Below, piece by piece: positions 8,761-16,513 of a stretch of 49,427 nucleotides of DNA. The position numbers were made by a program, and so were the translations under genes. Source of the stretch: Actinomycetota bacterium (GTDB taxonomy: Bacteria > Actinomycetota > Actinomycetes > Nanopelagicales > Nanopelagicaceae); assembly GCA_009698815.1 (NCBI GenBank), contig WLPJ01000009.1, positions 1 through 49,427 of the forward strand, written 5' to 3'. The notes beneath the pieces are model-generated. The model was not told where the DNA came from. It searched no databases and was given only the letters and a program-made list of their open reading frames with translations. Position 1 is the first letter of the stretch, and every line of letters begins with the position of its first letter.

Positions 8761-9390
8761 ATGGCCCGCATCCTCGTCGTCGATAACTACGACTCATTTG
8801 TCTTTAACTTGGTTCAGTATTTGGGCCAACTAGGCGCAGTTTGCACCGTGAAGCGCAACGATGAAGTTTCAGTGAGCGAGGCATCTGATTACGACGGCGT
8901 TTTAATTTCACCAGGACCCGGAACCCCAGAAGAAGCGGGCGTAAGTATTGAGTTAATTAACTATTGCGCAGAGAAGAAGATTCCTTTATTTGGAGTTTGT
9001 TTAGGACATCAAGCAATAGCGGTCGCATTTGGCGCAACCGTTTCGCGCGCACCGGAATTACTACACGGGAAAACATCACAAGTAATTCATCAAGGTAAAG
9101 GTGTATTAACAAACCTACCTTCACCATTTACCGCAACTCGTTATCACTCACTTGCTGTAGAACGTGACACCGTGACTGATGTACTTGAAATTACTGGCGC
9201 AACCGAATCCGGAGTTGTTATGTCACTTCGCCACAAGACCTTGCCAATTGAGGGAGTTCAATTTCATCCCGAATCAGTATTAACTGAACACGGACATTTA
9301 ATGCTGGCTAACTGGTTGGTGCAATGTGGAGATACAGGTGCGCTCGCAAAATCAGTTGGTCTCTCACCCGTTGTGGGGCGCCGCTCTTAA
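8761..9390 (+). CDS. trpG: Class I glutamine amidotransferase (anthranilate / aminodeoxychorismate synthase component II)
   Basis: Supplies ammonia from glutamine to a chorismate-using partner, for tryptophan or folate synthesis. The 209-residue protein has ILVVDNYDSFVFNLVQYL at the N-terminus, the SPGPGTPEEAG oxyanion loop, the catalytic Cys in GVCLGHQAIA, and the His-Glu pair in GVQFHPESVLTEHG. The same gene lies beside pknB in mycobacteria (annotated trpG). No trpE/pabB partner is in the window, so whether it serves Trp, folate or both is open. It ends one base before the convergent pknB stop. A near-match CAGAAT box stands six bases before ATG 8761. Confidence 0.9.
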   Translation: MARILVVDNYDSFVFNLVQYLGQLGAVCTVKRNDEVSVSEASDYDGVLISPGPGTPEEAGVSIELINYCAEKKIPLFGVCLGHQAIAVAFGATVSRAPELLHGKTSQVIHQGKGVLTNLPSPFTATRYHSLAVERDTVTDVLEITGATESGVVMSLRHKTLPIEGVQFHPESVLTEHGHLMLANWLVQCGDTGALAKSVGLSPVVGRRS

Positions 9391-9391
9391 A

Positions 9392-10942
9392 TTACGGAGC
9401 TTTGTTAATAGTAATTGTTACTGGCTTACCAATTGTTTGTGTTGTTCCAGCATCCGGTGCTTGTCTAATTACAACTCCAACGCTCTGCGTTGCATCGTAA
9501 TCATTGAATTCGCGAACTAGGAATCCTGCCTGGATTAAGAGCGTCTTGGCTTGAATTGCTTCAACACCAATTAAGTTAGGCACTTCGACTTCACCGCTAG
9601 CAATGGTTAATACAACTCCAGAGCCGGCTGTGATTGTTGACCCTGGTTGCGGAGTAACGCTAAGGACAGTTCCCTGCACTTCATCAGAAGGTGCAGCCTC
9701 AGTCTTTGCAATAACTAAACCTGCGGCGGCAAGTGATGCGCGCGCATCTATCAAAGACATTCCAACTAAATCATCAGGAACGATTGCATCGCCTGGACCT
9801 TTAGAGATAGTCAAAGTAACTGCCGATCCTTTTGTGGCTTGCGTTGTGGCAAGTGGGATTTGGCTGGCCACGCGGTCATTTGGGATACGTGGATCGGGGG
9901 CGCGCTGAACTGTGACCGTGTAGTCACTTAACAGCGCGCGCGCTTCAATTTCTGTTAGACCAACCACGTTAGGAATTGCATTACCTAAAGAAGGTGTGGA
10001 TCCACCATTTAAGGAGAGCCCTAGAACTGCTGCAACACCGATGACTAGTACAACTAAACCAGTAACAATCACAGTACGTCGTGATGCAAGTGGCGCTCGG
10101 GCAACTTTAGTAGAAATATTTTGTCCCGCTCGAATCTTATTAATATCTAGCAACATCGCATTTGCGGATGCGTAACGATTTTCTGGTTTCTTGGCGAGTG
10201 CAACAGTTAAAACAACTTCCACGCTTTCGGGTAGATCTGGTTGTACCTGTCGTGCAGGAACAAGTGCACCTGAAACATGTTGGTAGGCAATTGATACGGG
10301 AGTTTCACCACTAAATGGAGGACGACCGGTAAGTAATTCGTATAACAAACATCCGGTTGAATAAATATCGGTTGGTGTATCCGCGACTTCACCAAGTGCT
10401 TGCTCGGGAGATAGATATTGAGCGGTTCCGACAACGTTCCAGGTGCTAGTTAGCGTCGCACCTAAATCATCCATAGCGCGGGCAATTCCAAAGTCCATCA
10501 CCTTCACATCACCCTTATTGGTGATCATTACGTTTGCAGGTTTAATATCACGGTGCACAATGCCGCGTTGGTGTGAGTAATCAAGTGCTTCCAGAATTCC
10601 GGAGCCAATTTCAAGGGCGCGATCAAGTGGCAACCTTTCGCCACCATGAATTAATTCGCGAAGAGTATGGCCTGAAACTAACTCCATAACTATGTATGGA
10701 GCAGGGTCTTCACCAGAGTCATAAACCGCAACTATGCCGGGGTGGTTTAAACCCGCAGCAGCCTTTGCTTCTTTTCTAAAGCGCGAAACGAAAGTGGGAT
10801 CTTTTGCTAAATCACTACGCAGAATCTTTACGGCAACTTCGCGAGATAAACGTTGATCTTGCGCAATGTATACATCAGCCATTCCGCCGGTGCCGATCAT
10901 TTCACCAAGTTGGTAGCGGGCGCCCAAGATTTTATTCATCAT
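9392..10942 (-). CDS. pknB: Ser/Thr protein kinase PknB with PASTA domains
   Basis: Transmembrane kinase that senses cell-wall fragments and controls growth and division. The 516-residue protein has a kinase domain (about 10-270): glycine loop GTGGMADVY 17-25, Lys39, HRDIKPAN 130-137, DFG 150-152, and an activation loop with several Thr ending in GTAQYLSPE. One membrane helix (about 290-310) is followed by three extracellular PASTA repeats (about 322-387, 389-455, 456-516). Mycobacterial PknB has four. The start ATG overlaps the pstP stop (ATGA). PknA, RodA, PbpA and FHA genes, which usually share this operon, are absent here. Confidence 0.95.
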   Translation of the reverse strand: MMNKILGARYQLGEMIGTGGMADVYIAQDQRLSREVAVKILRSDLAKDPTFVSRFRKEAKAAAGLNHPGIVAVYDSGEDPAPYIVMELVSGHTLRELIHGGERLPLDRALEIGSGILEALDYSHQRGIVHRDIKPANVMITNKGDVKVMDFGIARAMDDLGATLTSTWNVVGTAQYLSPEQALGEVADTPTDIYSTGCLLYELLTGRPPFSGETPVSIAYQHVSGALVPARQVQPDLPESVEVVLTVALAKKPENRYASANAMLLDINKIRAGQNISTKVARAPLASRRTVIVTGLVVLVIGVAAVLGLSLNGGSTPSLGNAIPNVVGLTEIEARALLSDYTVTVQRAPDPRIPNDRVASQIPLATTQATKGSAVTLTISKGPGDAIVPDDLVGMSLIDARASLAAAGLVIAKTEAAPSDEVQGTVLSVTPQPGSTITAGSGVVLTIASGEVEVPNLIGVEAIQAKTLLIQAGFLVREFNDYDATQSVGVVIRQAPDAGTTQTIGKPVTITINKAP

Positions 10943-11715
10943 GGCTTAGCCGCTCCAATCTTTTCTATGTCGGTAGAACTTGACTCGACTAAGTCCGCGA
11001 TAATTATGGTGACGTTATCGGGTGCACCATTTATATATGTTGCATCCACCAGTGCATCAACAGCTTCTGCGGCACCTTTACCTTTAATCAAAGATTTGAT
11101 TTCCTTATCCGTTAGGACTCCAGTGAGTCCATCGCTGCATAATAAGTAGCGATCCTTAATCTTTCCTTCGAAAACTTGCAGGGCGGGTTCTAGATTTCCT
11201 TCCCCCATTAGCGCTTGCGTGAGCATCGAGCGCTGCGGGTGATCTTGCGCATCAGATGGCGATATGACTCCCTTGTTTAATAACTCTTGCAAGACGGTGT
11301 GATCGGCACTTAACTGGTCTAAATCGTTGCCGCGCAAGCGATAGGCGCGCGAATCACCAACGTGAAGCAGAGAAATTTCTGCACCACTAATAAATAAAGC
11401 GGTGAGGGTGGTTCCCATTCCAGCTAGTTGCGGCTCATCCTGAGCGACCACGTGAATTTGACCATCAATTGTGTGCAATGAATTCAAAAAAAGATCACTT
11501 GCAGAATCAACATCAATTTCTGCATTTGTAAATGTTGGTGCAATGGCGGCCAAAGTGTTTATTGCAACCGATGATGCGACTTCGCCTCCGGCGTGCCCGC
11601 CCATTCCGTCGGCAACTGCGATTAATTGCGGACCGCTTAGTGCGGAATCTTCATTGCCATTACGCACTAAACCGACAGCCGAACGCGCTGCGCATTGGAA
11701 GTACAACTGGCTCAT
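10939..11715 (-). CDS. pstP: PP2C-type Ser/Thr protein phosphatase PstP
   Basis: Reverses PknB phosphorylation. The 258 residues are the PP2C catalytic domain alone: GLVRNGNEDS, metal-binding ADGMGGHAGGEVAS (Asp36), AGMGTTLTAL, LLHVGDSRAYRLR, LLCSDGLTGVL and APDNVTIII. Mycobacterial PstP continues into a membrane helix and an extracellular domain; this protein ends shortly after the fold, so it should be cytosolic. It is transcribed with pknB (4-base overlap) from a TAGGCT box seven bases before its ATG. It diverges from the glycerophosphodiesterase gene across only 32 bases. Confidence 0.94.
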   Translation of the reverse strand: MSQLYFQCAARSAVGLVRNGNEDSALSGPQLIAVADGMGGHAGGEVASSVAINTLAAIAPTFTNAEIDVDSASDLFLNSLHTIDGQIHVVAQDEPQLAGMGTTLTALFISGAEISLLHVGDSRAYRLRGNDLDQLSADHTVLQELLNKGVISPSDAQDHPQRSMLTQALMGEGNLEPALQVFEGKIKDRYLLCSDGLTGVLTDKEIKSLIKGKGAAEAVDALVDATYINGAPDNVTIIIADLVESSSTDIEKIGAAKP

Positions 11716-11722
11716 GAGGATT

Positions 11723-11728
11723 AGCCTA
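11723..11728 (-). promoter_or_regulatory. Predicted leaderless -10 box for pstP-pknB
   Basis: TAGGCT on the minus strand, seven bases before ATG 11715; no Shine-Dalgarno. Confidence 0.4.
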
Positions 11729-11735
11729 ATGGTGT

Positions 11736-11741
11736 TAATCT
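11736..11741 (+). promoter_or_regulatory. Predicted leaderless -10 box for the glycerophosphodiesterase gene
   Basis: TAATCT six bases before ATG 11748. It lies 7 bases from the divergent pstP box, so the two polymerase sites must overlap. Confidence 0.45.
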
Positions 11742-11747
11742 CAAACT

Positions 11748-12452
11748 ATGAAGATCTACGCTCACCGCGGGGCATCTCATGACTTCCCCGAGATGACAGC
11801 GCTGGCCTATGAAAACGCGGTCAAGCAAGGTGCAGATGGTTTCGAGTGCGACCTTCGACTTACCAAAGATGGCGTTGCAATCTTGTGGCACGACGCCGAT
11901 TTAAAGCGCCGCGCCGATAACGATGCCGTTGTTGCAGAGACTAAATTGAAAAAACTTAAAGCTATTTACCCTCAGATCCTGACACTTGATGAATTCCTAG
12001 ATTTTGGTATCACTGAAAAAAAATCGTTATTACTGGAGACAAAACATCCAGTTCCGTCTCGTACCAATATTGAAGAAGTTATCGTTGAGAGATTAGCGAA
12101 AGAAAAGTCGCGCATCAAGAAATCAGAAATAGATATAACCGTAATGTCGTTTTCATGGTTTGCAGTTGAGAAAATCAAATCACTAAATAAAGAAATTTCT
12201 ACTACGTTTCTGTTGCATGATTACACCCCTTGGTTTACCGCACGCTATTCATCGGCTCAATCAATCGGTCCAGGAATTAATTTACTGCGCAAAAATCCGG
12301 CGCTAGCAAAGCGCATAAAGAGCACTGGCCGAAAGTTAAACGTATGGACGGTTAATGAAGCATCGGATATAAAGCTCTGCCAGCAGTTAGGTGTCGATAA
12401 TCTGATTACAAATCGTCCTGGCTATGCGCGAGAAGTCCTAAACAATATTTAA
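11748..12452 (+). CDS. Glycerophosphodiester phosphodiesterase
   Basis: Hydrolyses deacylated phospholipid head groups to glycerol 3-phosphate and an alcohol. The 234-residue TIM barrel has the family's AHRGASHDFPEMT near the start (catalytic His in HRG), FECDLRLTKDG with acidic metal ligands, and LWHDADLKR with the second catalytic His. ETKHP and VWTVNEASD mark later strands. No signal peptide is visible, so a cytosolic enzyme is likely. The protein is slightly short for the family but complete. A TAATCT box six bases before ATG suggests a leaderless transcript divergent from pstP. Confidence 0.9.
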   Translation: MKIYAHRGASHDFPEMTALAYENAVKQGADGFECDLRLTKDGVAILWHDADLKRRADNDAVVAETKLKKLKAIYPQILTLDEFLDFGITEKKSLLLETKHPVPSRTNIEEVIVERLAKEKSRIKKSEIDITVMSFSWFAVEKIKSLNKEISTTFLLHDYTPWFTARYSSAQSIGPGINLLRKNPALAKRIKSTGRKLNVWTVNEASDIKLCQQLGVDNLITNRPGYAREVLNNI

Positions 12453-12458
12453 TTTGGG

Positions 12459-12479
12459 GATTAATAGGTGATTAATAGG
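12459..12479 (+). repeat. Short direct repeat upstream of pheA
   Basis: GATTAATAGG occurs twice (12459-12468 and 12470-12479), 11 bases apart, about one helical turn. Position about 26-46 bases before the predicted pheA -10 box fits an activator or repressor site, but no regulator is known. Confidence 0.3.
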
Positions 12480-12504
12480 GGAACCTTGCGCACTTTTAAG
12501 CAGG

Positions 12505-12510
12505 TATCCT
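12505..12510 (+). promoter_or_regulatory. Predicted leaderless -10 box for pheA-serS
   Basis: TATCCT six bases before GTG 12517; no ribosome binding site in between. Confidence 0.45.
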
Positions 12511-12516
12511 TGACCA

Positions 12517-13356
12517 GTGAGCGCAGCAGAAAGCCAAAGATTCGCCTATTTAGGACCTGTAGGCACCTTTACTGAGGCTGCGCTAAAGAAGATCACTTGC
12601 GATTCAGATGTGCTCATTCCTTATGCAAACGTAACTGCAGCGCTAAACGCGGTTCGCCAAGGTGAAGCTCAATTCGCACTTGTTCCAATTGAAAATTCTG
12701 TCGAAGGCGTCGTCGCTCGCACATTAGATGAGCTAGCAACGGGGGATCCTCTAACAATCGCCGGCGAGGTCACTTTGCCTGTGACTTTTGCACTAATGGC
12801 AAAACCCGGCACAAATAAGATCTCGCGAATTGGCACACACCCACATGCGGAATCACAATGCCGCTCTTACATTGCCAAGAATTATCCCCACGCAGAAATC
12901 GTTCCAACTAGTTCAACGTCGGCCGCAGCCGAACTTGTTAGCAAAGGCGAACTCGATGCCGCGATTGCATCGAGTGTGGCAGCCGGACATTTTGGTTTAG
13001 AAATACTGGCAGAAGATGTTGGAGATAACGCCGGCGCCGTTACGCGCTTTATTTCTGCGCAAAAACCAGGTTGGATTCCTGAACCAACCGGCCACGACCG
13101 TACTTCCATGGCGATCTTTATTGATATTGACCATGCAGGTGCACTGCTTGAGATTCTGCAAGTATTTGCAAAACGTGAAGTTAACCTGACATTTATTCAG
13201 AGTCGTCCCACCGGCCGCGAGTTAGGTCACTACCATTTCATTATTGATGTCGAGGGGCATATCAACGATCCAGCGGTTGGCGGAAGCATCGCCGAGCTGC
13301 AGGAAATTTGTGACGACATCAGATTCTTAGGTTCGTATCCAAGAGAGGCGCAATAA
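12517..13356 (+). CDS. pheA: Prephenate dehydratase
   Basis: Converts prephenate to phenylpyruvate in phenylalanine synthesis. The 279 residues hold a periplasmic-binding-like catalytic domain ([14 protein letters not shown] near the start, [16 protein letters not shown], and TRF at the end of the active-site region) and a C-terminal ACT regulatory domain (about 195-275: [18 protein letters not shown] and [10 protein letters not shown]). ESRPT is the usual Phe-binding motif, here QSRPT. It is a stand-alone enzyme, not fused to chorismate mutase. The start is GTG 12517, preceded by TATCCT at six bases. serS follows two bases after the stop. Confidence 0.94.
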   Translation: MSAAESQRFAYLGPVGTFTEAALKKITCDSDVLIPYANVTAALNAVRQGEAQFALVPIENSVEGVVARTLDELATGDPLTIAGEVTLPVTFALMAKPGTNKISRIGTHPHAESQCRSYIAKNYPHAEIVPTSSTSAAAELVSKGELDAAIASSVAAGHFGLEILAEDVGDNAGAVTRFISAQKPGWIPEPTGHDRTSMAIFIDIDHAGALLEILQVFAKREVNLTFIQSRPTGRELGHYHFIIDVEGHINDPAVGGSIAELQEICDDIRFLGSYPREAQ

Positions 13357-13358
13357 TT

Positions 13359-14627
13359 ATGATTGATATTAAATTCTTGCGTGAGAACCCTGATGTAGTT
13401 CGCGCCTCTCAAAAAGGTCGTGGCGAAGATGTCACTATCGTCGATCGCGTGCTGGTAATTGATGAAATTCGTCGTGCTGCACTCTCCGAATTTGAGACTT
13501 TGCGCGCCGAGCAGAATGCGCTATCTAAATCAGTTGGCGCTGCTAAAGGCGACGAAAAGGCAGCGCTCCTTGAAAACGCAAAATCCCTAGCGGATAAAGT
13601 AAAAGCGGCAGATGCCAAACGCACCCAAGTTGAAATAGAAGCAAACGCTTTAGTTATGCAACTTTCAAACCTTTTAGATCCAGAAGCGCCGATTGGCGGA
13701 GAAGCAGATTTCGTAACCATCGAACATGTTGGAACACCACGCGATTTTGCAAAAGATGGATTTGAAGCAAAAGATCATGTTGAGCTAGGCAAACTATTAG
13801 GTGCAATCGACACCGAACGTGGCGCCAAAGTTTCTGGATCTCGTTCTTATTATTTAACTGGTGTTGGAGCGATGTTGGAATTCGCACTTGTTAACTATGC
13901 AATTCAAAGCGCGCTAAAAGCAGGTTTTACTCCCGTCATTCCACCAGTGTTGGTTAAACCAGCTGCGATGGAAGGCACTGGATTTCTAGGACAGGCCGCT
14001 GAAAATGTCTATCATCTTGAAAAAGATGACTATTACTTAGTTGGAACAAGTGAAGTTCCACTTGCGGCGTATCACATGGATGAAGTGCTCCCAGCAGAGA
14101 AACTACCGATGCGTTATGCCGGGTATTCATCTTGCTTCCGCCGTGAAGCCGGAAGTTATGGCAAAGATACTCGCGGGATTATTCGCGTTCATCAATTTGA
14201 TAAAGTTGAAATGTTCTCTTTCTGTAAGCCCGAGGATGCCAAAGCCGAGCATGCCCGCCTTTTGCAATGGGAGAAAGATTTCTTAAATGCGATGGAGATC
14301 CCATTCCGCGTAATTGATGTGGCATCAGGTGACTTGGGATCAAGTGCGACTCGTAAATTCGACATTGAAGCTTGGATCCCAACCCAGAATGCATATCGTG
14401 AAGTAACAAGCACCTCTAACTGCACTGAATTTCAAGCCCGCCGTTTAAATATCCGCTACAAAGATGGCGATGGTACCAAAGCGGTTGCAACACTTAATGG
14501 CACATTAGTAGCAATTCCGCGAATGATTGTGGCTATTTTAGAGAACCACCAAAATGCTGATGGCACGGTAAATGTTCCGGCATCACTACAACCATTCCTA
14601 GGTACAAAAAGATTTGAGCTTGTGTGA
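13359..14627 (+). CDS. serS: Seryl-tRNA synthetase
   Basis: Charges tRNA-Ser. The 422-residue protein shows the N-terminal coiled-coil arm that reaches the tRNA long variable arm (about 30-100, rich in Ala/Lys/Glu) and the class II catalytic core. Core landmarks are [29 protein letters not shown], the motif 2 region [24 protein letters not shown], and the motif 3 region [20 protein letters not shown]. It is cotranscribed with pheA (2-base gap) and overlaps the next gene by four bases. A tRNA-Ser gene follows within 1 kb, a fitting though possibly coincidental neighbour. Confidence 0.97.
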   Translation: MIDIKFLRENPDVVRASQKGRGEDVTIVDRVLVIDEIRRAALSEFETLRAEQNALSKSVGAAKGDEKAALLENAKSLADKVKAADAKRTQVEIEANALVMQLSNLLDPEAPIGGEADFVTIEHVGTPRDFAKDGFEAKDHVELGKLLGAIDTERGAKVSGSRSYYLTGVGAMLEFALVNYAIQSALKAGFTPVIPPVLVKPAAMEGTGFLGQAAENVYHLEKDDYYLVGTSEVPLAAYHMDEVLPAEKLPMRYAGYSSCFRREAGSYGKDTRGIIRVHQFDKVEMFSFCKPEDAKAEHARLLQWEKDFLNAMEIPFRVIDVASGDLGSSATRKFDIEAWIPTQNAYREVTSTSNCTEFQARRLNIRYKDGDGTKAVATLNGTLVAIPRMIVAILENHQNADGTVNVPASLQPFLGTKRFELV

Positions 14628-15439
14628 TTGAACGTCGCCCCAAATTAATTGCAACAGATCTTGATGGCACGATCGTTCCTCATAATGAGGGAATATCACA
14701 TCGGACGATTGCCGCTTTTACCAAGGCGCGAGATCTAGGTGTTGAAATATTTTTTGTGACTGGTCGACCTCCGCGTTGGATGAGTGATATCAAAGAAGCA
14801 TTTGATTTTGGAACCGTAATCTGTTGCAACGGTGGGCTTTTATATGACCTACATAATGACAAAGTTCTTGAAGAGTGGATGATTGAACCAACTCAATTAC
14901 AAAACGCCGTAGATGTTCTGCGAAAGACAATTCCTAACGTTTCATTTGCAGTTGAATCAAACGATCACTTTCATCGAGAGATTGCTTACATCCCACGTTG
15001 GGATATTGGAATGGATAACGTGGGTGTTGACACGATTGACTCAGTCACTAATCGCCCAGCACTAAAGTTATTGGCTCGCCTATCGCAACAAGAAATTTCT
15101 GCCGATGAAATGTTGGCGCTAGCGACGCCAGCCTTACAAGGAATCGTAAATGTCACTCATTCTGCAACTAATGATTCCCTGCTTGAAATTTCGGCGCTTG
15201 GAGTTTCTAAAGGTGAAACACTTGCAATGATGGCTGCACGAATCGGAATCGGTGCAGAAGATTGCGTTTCGTTCGGTGATAACCCAAATGATTTCTCGAT
15301 GTTGCAATGGTGTGGACGCTCATACGCAATGATCGATGGCCATCATGCCGGACCTGCAAATGCTAAAGATGTTGCACCACCTCATAATCAAGATGGCGTG
15401 GCGATTATTATTGAAAAGCTTCTGGAACTTCCGCAGTAA
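14624..15439 (+). CDS. HAD-superfamily (Cof-type) hydrolase
   Basis: A 271-residue phosphatase of the Cof/YidA group. It has the nucleophile motif [10 protein letters not shown] (Asp12 and Asp14), a Ser/Thr motif VTGRPP, a large cap domain in the middle, and the metal motif [11 protein letters not shown] near the C-terminus (GDxxND). ALGVSKGE before it carries the conserved Lys. Substrate is unknown; relatives act on sugar phosphates or FMN. GTG 14624 overlaps the serS stop (GTGA), so it is translationally coupled to serS. Its end lies 47 bases before tRNA-Ser. Confidence 0.9.
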   Translation: MIERRPKLIATDLDGTIVPHNEGISHRTIAAFTKARDLGVEIFFVTGRPPRWMSDIKEAFDFGTVICCNGGLLYDLHNDKVLEEWMIEPTQLQNAVDVLRKTIPNVSFAVESNDHFHREIAYIPRWDIGMDNVGVDTIDSVTNRPALKLLARLSQQEISADEMLALATPALQGIVNVTHSATNDSLLEISALGVSKGETLAMMAARIGIGAEDCVSFGDNPNDFSMLQWCGRSYAMIDGHHAGPANAKDVAPPHNQDGVAIIIEKLLELPQ

Positions 15440-15486
15440 TTAGCGCCGATTTTTACTGGCTGAGAACTTCGGGTAATCTCTCCCAC

Positions 15487-15572
15487 GGAGGGCTCGCATA
15501 GCGGCCGAGTGCACCGGTCTTGAAAACCGGCAAACGAAAGTTTCGTGGGTTCAAATCCCACGCCCTCCGCCA
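15487..15572 (+). tRNA. tRNA-Ser (anticodon UGA)
   Basis: 86 bases. Acceptor stem GGAGGGC pairs with GCCCTCC; anticodon stem CCGGT/ACCGG holds the TGA anticodon at 15521-15523; a long class II variable arm (AACGAAAGTTT region) and TTCAAAT T-loop follow. The 3' GCCA is encoded, unlike the two other tRNAs in this window. Confidence 0.97.
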
Positions 15573-15697
15573 GTTTTCTCACAGGTTGTGGCTGACTTCA
15601 TAGCCGATGTACGGCGTTACGCCTAGCCACATTTTGCATTCAAGCGCACACTTCTCTTAGTGATCCACAATCCTTAATCAGGAGCTAAAGGGGTAAA

Positions 15698-16498
15698 ATG
15701 TCCGGAGTCTTTTCTCCAACTCGCGCCAAGATTAAAGAGCGCACGCTTCGCACTGACAAGTGGTGGATACAACCTGCGATTACCTTCGGGGTTTTATTGA
15801 GCTTCGTTATTTATGCAACGTTCCGCGCATTCGAAGGTGCAAATTACTACAAAGATCACCTGATCTCGCCATTTTATTCACCATGTCTTTCTGAAGCATG
15901 TCTACCCGAAGCAACAATTCTTGGTTGGACTCCAGTCAGCGCTGAAATTTTTAACTTTGCACTTTCACCGGCGCTAATTATTTTGATCTTTCCACTTGGA
16001 TTCCGTATGACTTGTTACTACTACCGAAAGTCTTATTACAGATCTTTTTGGATGTCACCACCTGCTTGTGCGGTTGCTGAACCACACAAGAAATACACAG
16101 GTGAAACTCGCTTCCCACTGATCATTCAAAACTCTCACCGTTATTTTTTCTACGCAGGCCTAGTTCTCAATGTCATTCTTACTTATGATGCAGTAATCTC
16201 TTTTAAAAATCCTGAGGGTGAATGGGGACATATGAGCGTTGGCTCGCTTGTCCTTTTGGTTAGTTCAACACTGCTCTGGTTCTACTCAGCATCATGCCAC
16301 TCTTGCCGCCACACCATTGGCGGGCGCTTAAAGAATTTCTCAAGGCATCCAGTTCGTTACAAGCTATGGAGCTGGGTTTCAGTTCTGAATCATTCACACC
16401 AACAGTTTGCTTGGTACTCACTTGCCGGGGTTGCATTTGCCGATATCTACGTTCGCCAAGTTGCAACTGGCGCCTGGACCAATTTCTACTTCTTCTAA
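15698..16498 (+). CDS. sdhC: Succinate dehydrogenase membrane anchor (single-subunit, Sdh1-like)
   Basis: Anchors the SdhAB dimer in the membrane and passes electrons to quinone. The 266-residue protein has about five hydrophobic segments (around 27-48, 88-104, 146-166, 183-200, 230-250). It resembles the unusual single anchor encoded with mycobacterial Sdh1 more than classical SdhC plus SdhD. Internal His residues in the hydrophobic part (NSHRYFF, NHSHQQF) are candidate haem ligands, and a CHSCRH motif lies near the fourth segment. AAAGGGG precedes ATG 15698. The gene is followed 15 bases later by sdhA. No sdhD is present. Confidence 0.82.
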   Translation: MSGVFSPTRAKIKERTLRTDKWWIQPAITFGVLLSFVIYATFRAFEGANYYKDHLISPFYSPCLSEACLPEATILGWTPVSAEIFNFALSPALIILIFPLGFRMTCYYYRKSYYRSFWMSPPACAVAEPHKKYTGETRFPLIIQNSHRYFFYAGLVLNVILTYDAVISFKNPEGEWGHMSVGSLVLLVSSTLLWFYSASCHSCRHTIGGRLKNFSRHPVRYKLWSWVSVLNHSHQQFAWYSLAGVAFADIYVRQVATGAWTNFYFF

Positions 16499-16513
16499 AG
16501 GATGCCAATAGAT

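Noticed and set aside
15388-15582. 64-codon minus-strand frame containing GVGFEPTKLSFAGFQDRC
   Set aside because: It is the antisense of tRNA-Ser(UGA), a well-known false protein produced by tRNA-Ser genes.
15573-15697. Possible small gene between tRNA-Ser and sdhC
   Set aside because: No frame with a ribosome binding site or coding character; only short inverted repeats (GGC/GCC) and the sdhC leader.
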